Notes under the pieces: generated by a model
Told to the model about the DNA's origin: nothing
Databases searched by the model: none
The model's input: only the letters and a program-made list of their open reading frames with translations
In this document: positions 54,131 to 64,000 of the stretch, one piece after another
Position numbering within the stretch: the first letter of the stretch is position 1
Layout: every line of letters begins with the position of its first letter
Made by a program: the position numbers and the translations under genes
DNA from: Fragum whitleyi
Taxonomy: Eukaryota > Mollusca > Bivalvia > Cardiida > Cardiidae
Direction: 5' to 3'
Assembly: GCA_948146395.1 (NCBI GenBank)
Contig: OX411544.1
Span: forward strand, 33,190,457-33,254,456
Length of the DNA: 64,000 nt

Positions 54131-54689
54131 ATTACGCATTTGTTATTTGTCCAAAAGTAAAACATTTTGACTTTTTAATGTTTACTTTTAACACCTGCAT
54201 TGGTTTAAATGAAAGTCAATATTTGAATATTGCATTGCAATTTCGGTTGATGTTGACAAAACGTTATCAGCGATAATAAAATAGGCGTGATTGATTTATT
54301 TAAATGAATTAAATGCAATTATTTTTTTCTGAAAGAGCTTAAATTAATTGAAATTAATTTAGATGCGTTAGATAATTTGTTTCCGTTATATGATCGTGAA
54401 ATATTCGTTAGGCAGTCGAAAAATTTCAAGTAATGGGACGGAAAAGGGTCAGAATTCTTTGACAGTTGGCCGTCACAGGCAAATGTTGACGGACAAATAC
54501 ATGGAAAGCGAAGGAAACCCCTAAGACTCTTTATTCATTTGAGACTGTTAAGCATCACAAGTTTCTTATTTTGAAAATCATAGATTACTTATAAAACCAT
54601 GTTAAGCTTTGAAAAATCTATTTTGGCCTAGGAGAAATAATAAAAACTCAAGATGATTTACATAAATATTAACTGAAATATTGCTCAAA

Positions 54690-54765
54690 GGGGCGTTAAA
54701 CCTCAATAATAAAACAAAACAAAACAAACAAACAAACAAACAAACAAACATAAATATTGATAAAG
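54690..54765 (+). repeat. SINE-like tail with (CAAA)n
   Basis: 'AAAGGGGCGTTAAACCTC' precedes AACAAAACAAAC and a (CAAA)n run. It looks like the 3' end of a lost SINE copy. No gene in 54770-55535. Confidence 0.55.
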
Positions 54766-55539
54766 AGTATAATCCATGATTTTTGCCCTGATAGGGCGGT
54801 GCCTAATATAAGTAACCGTTCGTTGCATTTAAGGTAAATTAGCTTGTATCTATCGTTACTCACGTTTAAAGGTAGTGGACATATACAGCTTGTAATCTGG
54901 AACCGTAGGTTGGAACCTAAACCCTCGTAACTTCAGCCCTTTCTAGCTGAAATTACGAAGATTTGGTAACTCAACGATGAAATGTGTTCACTTTCGCTGA
55001 GCACGTTAAACCTTTTGGTTATAGGATACAGTTATTTACATGCGTTGGCGGTAATTGCCGACAAGCATTTGTAAATACCCAAAATATTGAAAAGTAAACT
55101 CGCCAAATTACATCACGGCTAATCCACGCCCTACCAGTTCAATAATATCGCAGATGCTTAGATACTCGTCCGTCAAGTAGAGAGTAGATCCTCTTGTATT
55201 ATCCACACTGTCTAATCTGAAATAGCCACTATAAGAGATTCTTTTCCGAACTGAGACGGTATAGACAACTTTTATATTTGGTATGAATCAACTTTTAGAG
55301 ACTAATTTCACCTGTATGCATACTCGTTTGTCAATGCTTGTATTCATACGCATCCCATTTTTTAAATCTAAAAAAGGATTTTTCCACTGAAACTAATCTC
55401 TCATCATTGGCATCCCTAAAAGGTACAAATGTGCTTCTATTAGACACACTTCGCATAATATTTATTTGATATCCCGCGGGTTCAAAGAAACCCCGGTGAG
55501 CGATAAATAACCACCATTGCCATCTTGTTAAATGTTTTT

Positions 55540-55690
55540 ATTTGAGCATGTGCTTGAAATTACCAGCAATTTCAAATATGCGCAAAGCAAAGACTCTGGC
55601 CAGCCTGTGCATCCGCACAGTCTGACCAGAATCTTCACTATGCATTCAGTAGATAGATAAGGTCCCAAAGTATCTGTAGACAATCAGGTA
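55540..55690 (-). mobile_element. Family H element just upstream of ankyrin exon 2
   Basis: 'GAGCATGTGCTTGAAATTAC', 'GCAAAGCAAAGACTCTGGCC', the hairpin partner 'GCACAGTCTGACCAG' and 'AGATAGATAAGGTC...ATCTGTAGAC' are the inverse of the copy at 7315. It ends about 60 bp before the splice acceptor. Confidence 0.7.
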
Positions 55691-55750
55691 ACTTTATATT
55701 GCTGCTCAGTGTTTGCCCCTCACGCACATTTCATATTCTTTTCTTTTCAG

Positions 55751-55941
55751 TTGATATGTGTGAATGGTAGTCACGGTGTACCCCCTCTAGTCATTGCTGT
55801 AAAATATGGCCAATTGGAGACGTGTCGTCTGCTGTTGGAGAGAGGAGCAGACGTCAATAGCGTGGAGCAGAAGACCAAACGTTCACCAACTTATCATGCT
55901 ATACGCAACAAACATCTAGAGATTTTAGAATTATTATTAAA
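55751..55941 (+). CDS. Ankyrin-repeat protein, second coding exon (partial gene)
   Basis: 191 nt between a strong acceptor (TTCTTTTCTTTTCAG) and donor (AAA|GTAAGT). Entering in phase 0, as required by the 43226 exon, it reads 63 codons plus two bases: 'LICVNGSHGVPPLVIAVKYG', then the repeat core 'CRLLLERGADVN', then 'SPTYHAIRNKHLEILELLL'. This completes the repeat broken by the intron and adds about one and a half more. It leaves in phase 2, so at least one more exon must follow. I found no convincing continuation between 55942 and 64000; it may lie beyond the window. The ATG at 55709 is intronic and not a real start. Confidence 0.82.
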
Positions 55942-57440
55942 GTAAGTTTTCATATATATATATATGTATATATCCCATCTTTTTATCCGGTAGGAATAAA
56001 GAATCTGAAATGGTGATAAAGATAGTAAACAAGGCCTGTGTTCAGGAATAAAACATTCGTGATACGGTAAGAAATGGAACATCAGCTTGTATGTGATGGG
56101 GATCAATTTTTACACGTTCGTGAGCCTTTTGACACCTCGATCGAAGGGGTGACAGGCATTGTACCATATTCAGTTACACTTTTCGTTTCAAAATAGATGT
56201 TAGGTATGGTGCAACATCATACCATAATATTGTGAATTATTTTCTGCGATTTATTTCAAATTATAGTTTTTTAATTCAATGATCTGTTATAAATTACTAT
56301 ATATTCATCATTCTGTGAAATAGAAAATGATATATTGCTAAACAACCTTACAGGTATATAAACTATTTATGTTCATTTATGTTGTGATAACACACCGTAC
56401 CAAACACAGAACTACACGTTTATAAAATAGGAATGACATATATGACATATGTGTTTATAAGATAAGTCAAATTTAATTGCTTGCATAACTACGTTATGGG
56501 CCCGAATTTCATACCAAAGGTTGTAGTACTACCTGGATTGTACTTTAGACGGTACTTTGTTAAAACATGAGACAATTTTTATAACAGTCACGCAGTTGCT
56601 TGTTCTCTACAAAATGACCCTTTTCCACAATGTTTTGGCTATACCGCTATACGTATGACAGTCTTATGTTGCTCAACTGCTTGTGCTCATAAATAGCTTC
56701 ATTTTGGTATATAATATACCTGGACATACTACTTTTTCTTGGCAAATGGGGTGTTTTAAAATTGGACCTCAAACACTTTACATGAACCTTAATGATAGGT
56801 ATATGAAAACCATTGGGAGCTTCTCGATTTGATGGACATAATATCTCCCCAGTTAATGTCTTACGATGAGCGAGCGTGACAAGAGTTTTAAACTAAAAAG
56901 GGTCTATTAAATCTTACCAGATGTTGAAATATGACACATCCATTACTTCTTGATTTCATTACAAACGTCCGAATGTTAACAAGGTACATTATTGATGACT
57001 GAAAAATAAGAACCTCCCACCCCCATAAACGACTCATATACACGAGCTTTTTCACATTCAGGTGGCATATTGAAATTGTCATTTGCACCTGTCACTGTTT
57101 CAAGACAATTGACGACATGCTTATTTTTAAGAGCGTGATTTTGGAACATTTAGCATAAGGTAATCCTAATAATACAGTAAATAATGATAATACCTCTATG
57201 TATAGGAAGAAACATGTCTTTATGCAAAGATTCAGAAAAGGTCGCCATACGAGTCCGAGCAGTCTGACTGAGATCAACACTTTACACACTATTCGGGACC
57301 CGAGGTTATAAACCTTTTCCCAGGCTCAACTGGGAACTTTCTCAAAGTTTTATTTTGAATAAATATATGAATATAAAAGATAGTATTGATAGGTTGTTAT
57401 TCACTCTCTCTCTTTCCCCCTTTTCTAACGTCCGACATGT
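55942..57440. other. No exon recognised downstream of ankyrin exon 2
   Basis: AT-rich DNA with a short (TA)n/TATG tract at 55950-55972. No frame shows ankyrin consensus words. Confidence 0.5.
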
Positions 57441-57454
57441 ACGCAACAGCTCTG

Positions 57455-57560
57455 CGTCCAGGAAGACAAAACGGTACAAACTGTTTGGAGATTTTACCCC
57501 GCTTTCCACTTGCTCTTGCATAATTTGCCAACAGTTCGCATTGTTTTAATCCATTAATAC
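57455..57560. mobile_element. Family F fragment
   Basis: 'AGGAAGACAAAACGGTACAA' and 'TTTTACCCCGCTTTCCACTT' match the left half of family F. The second arm is mostly lost. Confidence 0.6.
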
Positions 57561-57740
57561 AGGACAGCGTTATTGGCCCAAATTACTGCGCCATTATTCG
57601 TTTGAGCCAGATAGGTGTTTTACTTTTTTTCAATAGATTCGATTTCAATACGTTAATCTATCCTTTAACCGTGTATACCTTATTTACGGTTAATTACGCT
57701 TTTAAGTAACCGCTATATAATCTCGCTTTAACCTTTGGTC

Positions 57741-58552
57741 AATTTATATACTGAGTTCCATAAGAAAGTGTGCACTTTCATTTTTTGAATTTCTCTTGAT
57801 TTTTACAAAGTTGGATAAAAAAATTGAAGTCAATTTGGTACCATACTTTAGTCAAGACCTTTTGAAGTTAAGAGTCAAATCAGATTTGGATAAAGTTTCG
57901 CATGTTGCATACGCGAAGGCAGAACTTAGACTGTTGAGATCTGACCTCCTTACACCCTTTTCTTGTGTAAGAGTTATGTGTTGATGTTGCATTATAGAGT
58001 TTTAGAAGCTTTTCCGAGCAATTTCCCCCTCAAAGTTTAATTTTTTATGCAGACGTTACGTGTACGTCAACGTTAGACATTGCGTTGAGTGGTGCTATGA
58101 CGTTCTATGACGTCTTGATTTGCTTATTAAAGGCTTTACAAAACGATGACTTCGATTTTTATTGGAACACGAATGCTCAGTCGATTTTAAAGACGTCCTT
58201 ATTCTTACAAGGTTCGAATTGTTCAACGACGATTATTGGTAGTCAAACCACGCCTTATGCACAATTGTATTGAAGATGTTATTTTATGCTTAGAAAAGGC
58301 GCAAAGATTCAATTAAATGCATTTTCAGACCACTTATTCGTCCAACGCGTGATGCTCAAGCAAAACATACAAAATCAAATGTTTCAATTTAGCAGGAAAT
58401 GCAAGCCCATCGCGCGATTCTTGTTTTCAAATATCGTTTGCACATACTCTTGGGGATAGTCAAACGACGTTTCATGACGATAGATTGTTTAATTTAAGAG
58501 ATATTCAAAATTCGAAAGTGCACACTTTCTATTGGAACTAAGTAAATTAGGT
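57741..58552. mobile_element. Family L TIR element, ~0.8 kb
   Basis: Left terminus 'TGAGTTCCATAAGAAAGTGT' + GCACTTTC and right terminus 'GAAAGTGCACACTTTCTATT' + GGAACTAAG are inverse. Two frames inside (57796-57984 and 58085-58273) are uninterrupted but unlike any known family. A single end of this family is at 12160-12365. Confidence 0.68.
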
Positions 58553-58611
58553 ATTTATGATCTGTTAGACTACTTATGTAGTCTTTTTTTGTGATTTTAT
58601 TTTAGCCGAGT

Positions 58612-58992
58612 ACAGTTAACAACATCGTGAAATTGACAAGATGAATGATTTTAGAATGATTTGGGAATGAAATTGAATGAGTGTGTGAAGCGTTTTTTTA
58701 AGTGAATTTAATGGGATGTAATCCAATTTCGCAAATTTTGTACAGGATGATCAAATATAGCGATATTGATTATCTCCCTTTGATAAAAAAAATTGAATTG
58801 TGTCAGTGAAATCGCGATTTGTCTCTATCCGAATTTATTTTGAATGCGTTATTTGATTCTATATTTTTCAATGAGTCTGAGCGTTTTTGAATGGTTTGAG
58901 TGAGTGTTTGGAATGCATGAATGGAGCACTGAGTGAGCTATTTTGAAGGGTTTTGATCGAGATGAATGTCAATTTGACGATGTAACTAACTG
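58612..58992 (+). mobile_element. Family B MITE, complete copy
   Basis: Ends 'ACAGTTAACAACATCGTGAA' and 'CAATTTGACGATGTAACTAA'. Interior 'GGGATGTAATCCAATTTCGC' and 'GAATGGAGCACTGAGTGAGC' are preserved. The minus-strand ORF 58868-59059 belongs to it. Confidence 0.82.
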
Positions 58993-59384
58993 AAACAATG
59001 TGGTATATAACCAACAAATTTTCCGACCTTATTTCTAAATGGTGAAAGGACACAAACAAGTACTAAAAGGCGTAAAAAATCGTGTCTTGCATGTCGATTT
59101 CGGATTGATTTGCTCCCAACATTGGGTCTACAATAGAACCAATGTTATGTGATTATTTCAGTCAAAAATGAAACTGTGAAGACCGGAATCACTCAAAGTT
59201 GGGTTCTTTTGGCCTGGATTCAAGATAAACAAAACACCCCAAACGTTTTGAATGCCACATGCTTGGCACCTTAGTTCAAGAAAACGTCTGGGTTCGCGAA
59301 ATAGTCTCTACGGCCACACAGGGCAAAAGGATTGTTCACAGTTTTGCTAGACAAGCTTTGTGTCAATGTTGTCCAAACAAACTG

Positions 59385-59450
59385 CTAAAAAGACTCTGAT
59401 CAGACTGTGCAGAAGCACAGGCTGATCTGGGTCTTACTTTTGCGCAAATC
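59385..59450. repeat. Family H hairpin only
   Basis: 'GACTCTGATCAGACTGTGC' pairs with 'GCACAGGCTGATCTGGGTC'. The outer sequences of the family are absent. 59000-59384 shows nothing else. Confidence 0.65.
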
Positions 59451-59524
59451 TTCTTAAAAGTCCAGTACCTATATAACTATGATTTTAGCCCAAATATTGA
59501 CTTAGTCGGTGAAAAATGAGTTAA

Positions 59525-59746
59525 TTGCACTAGACTAAAAATATATTAAGTACCCTAAAAGATTAACTATGAGTTTATTTATTCTTGATTTAATCAACTG
59601 AACAATTATGAATCCTTTTTACATTCGCGAGTATCCATACATATACATGTAATTGATTAGTAACGATTCGGCATTAAGGATCGTGTTCAATATTGTATTT
59701 TATCAAAATTGACTTGGGTACCCTAAAATACTTTAGTCTAGTGTAA
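59525..59746. mobile_element. 222-bp TIR element
   Basis: TTGCACTAGACTAAA at the left and TTTAGTCTAGTGTAA at the right are inverse with one mismatch. 'GTACCCTAAAA' also occurs near both ends. No coding capacity. Confidence 0.7.
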
Positions 59747-59789
59747 AGAGCCTTTGAGATGGAATTTTATGAATAAATAAAAAAAAAAG

Positions 59790-60125
59790 CCATCATTGCA
59801 CAAGGGACCATGCCTATTCAGCGACCATATTTATTGAGCGACCGTTTTTAAATTTCACATCTTAAAATTACAATATCTTAAAAAGTAGATATGATGGGTC
59901 TAAAAAAGACTTAAAATGAATCCTTTGTTGTTAAAACTCGATAGTTTTTGAGTTTTAACAGCAAAGCATTATTTTAAGAATTTCGAAAAGATCATACATA
60001 CTCACTGTTCAGTATAATATTTCTCATTTGTTTACACAAAACGTGTACTTAGCGACCATTCTCTTTAACGACCGCTTTCTGGTAGTCCCGTGAGTGGTCG
60101 CTTAATACACATTTTACTGTACTTT
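59790..60125. mobile_element. Repeat with 'GCGACC' motifs
   Basis: 'ATTCAGCGACCATA', 'TTGAGCGACCG', 'TTAGCGACCATTC' and 'GTGGTCGCTTAATAC' recur through a 330-bp stretch, with an internal foldback 'GTTGTTAAAACTCGATAG' / 'TTTTTGAGTTTTAACAGC'. Its layout resembles 21920-22103. Confidence 0.55.
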
Positions 60126-60339
60126 TTATTTCCATTTAGTTATGAAAAACAACACTAAATGAATTGGAAGAATCGGTGCTTTTGACCCTTCTGACAGGTC
60201 ACAATTTCAATGTAACTAGTCGTTAGCCACTCTTATTTGAAAGGGAGATAAAAGCCAGTCGCAGGCAGTACTGGTTGACTTTAGATGATTCCAGACGAGA
60301 TCGGATTGTAAAAATGTTGTCAGAGACATACCGCTTAGA

Positions 60340-60545
60340 TATTTCAAGGCCAACAAGTCACCTCAATGCCGTTAGGGTATAGTTTGTTTCGGGTTTAACG
60401 CAGCTCATAACGGAATTGCAGTCATATCGCTGTGGCTAGTAAACCCACCCATGGCTTCCCTTTTTTAACACCATTACAACCACAGCACTTCATCCGAGCC
60501 ACGGGTATTGCATCCCACTTTGGAGCACTATCGACAAATGGAATT
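60340..60545 (-). mobile_element. SINE-like fragment
   Basis: 'GTCATATCGCTGTGGC' and 'CCACCCATGGCTTCCC' resemble the 53697-53890 element and the SINE tail block, inverted. Family B words ('TTCATTCAGAAATCATTG') occur at 60645-60665. 60700-61470 shows no gene. Confidence 0.45.
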
Positions 60546-61479
60546 TAATAAAATAAATTTAATTGATATAGTATTGTTTATTTCAACAAAAATTAATGAG
60601 TTCCATTTAAAATCATTTAAAGGACATTCATTCGATGTATTCAAATTCATTCAGAAATCATTGAAAAACTCTCCCCGTTAATGTCAGTTTTACGATGTGA
60701 TTTACTGTATACAGAACGAAGGTTGATCACGCTGACCATACTACACAGGCTTAGTCGAGTCTTTTTTTTCTTTTTTTTTTTTTTTGGCGCAAAAGCGAAA
60801 TTGGAATCAGACGAAGAGAATAATTTCTTTTAAGGAATTCTTTTCTAGACCTTTTGAACATTAGACCATACACATTGTTTAACAGTATTTTATAATCATT
60901 GAATAACAAACAATACATAAGAATGAAACCACTCTCCCATTTGATTTCATTTTCTTTTTTCAATCAATACCTAAATTGTAATTTAATCCAATGTTTAATT
61001 CAAGTCATGCGATCGCATTGTAAAACACCCTTAAATAGTTTTGATTTCTCGTTTGTTTGACTGAACAGCATTGTGAAAGGTATTTGGATTGAATTCAATT
61101 TTGTTTTTTGAAAGGCTTTTATGGCTTAACGAATAGGCTCTCGTAAAGTTTAATCGACTTATGTACGTCCCTAATTTGATATTTATTGTAAATGAAAATA
61201 CTTTCATTGGAAATAAGTGTGATTAATGGCAGAGGATTTTTAATTGATTACAGAGAATACTTTTCGTTATTTGCTTAGCAAAGTTCTGAGACAATTCGAC
61301 CAGTTTTGGATTTAAACAGGAAATAATTTATCTTTTAGTTTCCTTATAGGCCGAAAATTCTAATTATTACTGAATAAATAAAAACTTGTGCTCATGGTGT
61401 TTTGTATATTTGTGTGTTACTGGATACATTAAAGTATTGCAATAAGAAATATAGAAAATATTTTTGTTTGGTTTTACTC

Positions 61480-61560
61480 ATACTCACTCATTACACTCAT
61501 TCAATTTCATTCCAAAATCAATCATCTTGTCAATTTCCAATGCTGTTTACTGTAAATGAT
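61480..61560 (-). mobile_element. Family B end fragment
   Basis: 'CATTACACTCATTCAATTTC' and 'CATCTTGTCAATTTCCAATG' match one end of family B. The stretch 61560-62160 is AT-rich with no gene. Confidence 0.55.
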
Positions 61561-62164
61561 TTATCTTAAGCAAGTAGAGGGCTTCTGTTCATAAATTTTA
61601 TGCAGGCTATAGAGATAACTTAAATTTCAATGACAAAAATGTAACAATATGCTCGGTATAATCATATAGGATGAACAGTTTTTTTTTTTCATTCTTTCAT
61701 GAAAGCAAATTTACTTTCAATATTTTCAATATTCTTAACACATAACCGTATTCTTTATACTTTAGCATTCACAAGTAATATTAGTTTTCTTTTAACCTTT
61801 CGTGCCCACGTAATTCAAAAAAAAATCTTGTCGTATTGGAGTGAAAAATGCTTCACTAGTTTGCGGTCATTCAATCATTTCTGGATTTTATCAAATTTAT
61901 AAAAAAAAACATAACCTGAATTTGTGTTTCAGACTGACTTGAACACACCAACTTATTATAAATCTTGAATATGTGTTGAATACTTGAAAACACTATTGTT
62001 AAACTAACGTGCTGATTTTCTTTTTAATGACAAAGTAAACGGATACTTATTACTCAGGAGTACATGTATACGACTTTCCTTTAGGTGAGCGATATTTCCC
62101 TCATCCTCAAAAATAACATAACCTGCATAGTCCTTGACATTTTATCTTATAATTATACAAGTAT

Positions 62165-62485
62165 TGGTGATAACATCCCATATGATATTTTTTTTATGAT
62201 ATCCCATGGATATTTTTAGAACAATGATATAATACGGTTATTTTTAGAAACTTGCATTTCTGTTAAAAACATCGGCGAAAACAAGGCAAATAGAAGTCAT
62301 AAGTTAAATATATTACGTAGGGTCTACTAAGTGTTTTTTATTAAACAATATCTTACTCGTTTGTTGGAATTGATAATTGTCTCGACAAAGCCTCGACAAT
62401 TATCAATTCCCCAACCCTGATAGATATTTGTTTTCGTACAAAGTACTAAGAGCGTATTATTATACTTCGTAATCTAGACTTACAT
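62165..62485. mobile_element. Family E element copy 3
   Basis: Outer flank 'GGTTATTTTTAGAAAC', then the hairpin 'GTTGGAATTGATAATTGTC' / 'GACAATTATCAATTCCCC' around 'GACAAAGCCTC'. The right flank is truncated. Confidence 0.72.
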
Positions 62486-62509
62486 AGATATAGATTTTAA
62501 TCGTTTGTT

Positions 62510-62790
62510 TCATTGTAAGATCGATTGATATTTCATTTGGTGAACATCAAAAGCTATATTTTCACTCGTGACTTCGCACTCTTGAAAATATAGCTTTTGT
62601 TGTTCACGTAATAAACCAGCAATCGATCTTACTCGAGATATAGGCGACCATGTTATTTCTTTAAATGAGACAAAATGTGAAAATATTCGGTCAAATTTTC
62701 ATGAAACGCGTCATTTTGCGCGAGATTGCTATGCAACGTTCTTGACGTCACTTACTAGGCTCCGCAAATATGACGTCAGATGGGACGAAT
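62510..62790 (-). mobile_element. Family D element
   Basis: Hairpin 'AAAAGCTATATTTTCACTCG' / 'TTGAAAATATAGCTTTTG', 'GAAACGCGTCATTTTGCGCG' and 'AATATGACGTCAGATGGGAC'. Complete at both recognised ends. Confidence 0.76.
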
Positions 62791-62799
62791 GAACGAAAG

Positions 62800-63285
62800 C
62801 GGTATCGATCTACTTAAACATACACTAGTATGGCTTGATAGCGAAATTGGCTGACTATCAAACGAGGTCATTTAGTGCAGTAACCGGATACAGCTTATCA
62901 AACTGTGTTGAAATCCATGAAATTAAATACCACGCTATGAATACTTTTAGTTTCAATGAAGATGGGAGATTTGTAGATTTATGTGCTAATTTTAGATTCT
63001 ATTCTAATATAAGTTATAAAGACACCGAATGGCGTTCATAATTTATTTAGTTTATTAGTATTCAGATGCGAGATTTAAATTTCACCTATTCTTCTCTTTT
63101 CAAAAATCATATGTAATTACAGAGTCAAGGGACTGTCCTTATAGTTCTGGAATATGTTGTCATTTAAATGCCATAAATAAACTGTTTAGGAATTAAACGT
63201 CTTAGACCAGAGTTGTAGTAACAAAAGACGAAACTAACGGTCGAACGACGTCATAATGCTTCTGGCAGTCACAATTTAAGCTCCT
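62800..63285. other. No gene recognised
   Basis: The open frame at 62835-63041 (68 codons) has no recognisable motif or splice-site context and is not called. Confidence 0.45.
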
Positions 63286-63339
63286 TAAGACAAGGCCGTC
63301 GCATATGACTTCATTGTTTCGAGGTAGACTGTCTCCAAA

Positions 63340-63480
63340 CTCAGTCGGGAACCATCGGGGATTCTACGGAATAGACCTCGGAAATGATAAGGGCGTACCT
63401 ATGAAAACGCGTCATTTCGCATGAGGGTTTATATGACGTCACAATGACCAATCACCCTGCTAAGGATAATGTTGCATAAA
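63340..63480 (+). mobile_element. Family K terminal fragment with single minisatellite unit
   Basis: 'GAATAGACCTCGGAAATGAT' + AAGGGCGTA corresponds to one unit of the 34695-35158 array. It is followed by 'GCGTCATTTCGCATGAGGG' and 'TTATATGACGTCAC', which matches (inverted) the sequence next to that array. Confidence 0.6.
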
Positions 63481-63775
63481 AACAAAATCCGTGCATCGTA
63501 ACGTAGCTAAATCAATCCATTCTACCACTGCAACTTTATCATAGGAACATAACTCATTTTTACACTGTAAAGAGCTATGAACTGCACCTTTTTGACCAAG
63601 GATACATGAAAAGAGATATTTTTTCCCAGTTAAAGTCAATGTCAAAGTAGGCCTACTTTTTTTGAAGAGTCTAGTTTATAAATTCTCAGATTCGCGATTT
63701 AATCGATTGATATTATGTCTGAGCCACCTGTTAAGATTTTTTTTTTCTTTTTTCGTTTACTCCATGAACGATTTT

Positions 63776-63930
63776 GAATGGTGTTTACACCACATTCAAC
63801 AATCTTTCAGTTATATCGCGGTGGCTGGAGCACCTAACAATTGATTCCTGGTATTTCTCTCATCACTACTGCAATTACATCCTTTACTAGCCTCCAGTTG
63901 CTATCCCACGATCTACGATTGTTAACGGAT
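63776..63930 (-). mobile_element. SINE 3' body, minus orientation
   Basis: Minus-strand reading: 'GATAGCAACTGGAGGCTAG', 'AAAGGATGTAATTGCAG', 'CAATTGTTAGGTGCTCC' and 'CGCGATATAACTGAAAG'. The head is missing. Confidence 0.75.
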
Positions 63931-64000
63931 TGGTACGATCGTTTCTATATGCATTTAAAATACAACTATTCTCTTTGTCAATTTCATAAACAGTCTTGAT

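Larger units (their letters stand above)
43673..55750 (+). other. Intron 1 of the ankyrin-repeat gene (~12.1 kb)
   Basis: Bounded by GTATGT (donor) and TTCTTTTCTTTTCAG (acceptor). It contains inverted repeats, MITE families A, C, H and K, a 1.65-kb TIR element, SINEs and simple repeats, but no other recognisable exon. A small alternative exon cannot be excluded by eye. Confidence 0.75.

Noticed and set aside
55709..55750. ATG-initiated start for a separate ankyrin ORF
   Set aside because: This part is the pyrimidine-rich intron end; the downstream sequence continues in phase from the exon at 43226.
57796..58273. Two short ORFs as host genes
   Set aside because: They sit between the inverted termini of a transposon-like element and have no known homology, so I describe them with that element.

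Overview
The window is nuclear DNA of an animal, most probably a bivalve mollusc. The clues are AT-rich DNA, dense short transposable elements, tRNA-headed SINEs ending in a 'GTTGAAAGCGGCGTAAAACTC'-like tail, elements opening with a 'GCTCACCTGAGCACGAAGTG'-like foldback, long imperfect tandem arrays, and (GTCC/GTCT)n tracts. No database search was possible, so the species assignment is inference.

Only two protein-coding loci are convincing. (1) 22730-25891 (+) is a complete single-exon gene for a Golgi alpha-mannosidase II-like glycosidase (GH38, 1053 residues, type II membrane protein). Its catalytic Asp, acid/base Asp and zinc ligands are present, but the usual HNDPGW motif reads HVDPGY. (2) Two exons of an ankyrin-repeat gene lie at 43226-43672 and 55751-55941 (+). 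They are joined in phase across a ~12.1 kb intron full of transposons, and the 3' part of the gene was not found in this window. A 142-codon relic of a LINE-type endonuclease lies on the minus strand at 30467-30895.

Layout: 1-7 kb holds degenerate tandem arrays and a 2-kb inverted-repeat element. 7-22 kb is a nest of MITEs and SINEs with several insertions resolvable by target-site duplications, a (TTA)n tract and a 351-bp triplication. 22.6-26 kb is the mannosidase gene. 26-43 kb is again repeats, with a 38-bp minisatellite (34.7-35.2 kb), a miniature LTR retrotransposon (TRIM, 35.73-36.17 kb) and a ~147-bp tandem array (36.9-37.5 kb). 43.2-55.9 kb is the ankyrin gene with its intron. 56-64 kb is repeats without recognised exons.

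At least ten recurrent repeat families can be defined within the window; I label them A to L for convenience. A: ~160 bp palindromes with TTAA ends. B: ~420 bp elements with internal foldback. C: 'GACCCGTCACGCGAAAA' family. D: GACGTCA-containing foldback. E: ~200 bp hairpin. F: 'ATACCCCGCTTTGCACGTG' hairpin. G: ~290 bp, ~5 bp duplications, no terminal inverted repeats. H: short hairpin with 'GACTCTGGTCAGACTGTGC'. K: element containing the minisatellite seed. L: 'AGTGCACACTTTC' TIR element. I found no operon-like or defence-like system. The most notable items are the substituted metal-site motif in an intronless mannosidase, the nested insertions with readable duplications, the TRIM, and a minisatellite apparently grown from a transposon end.
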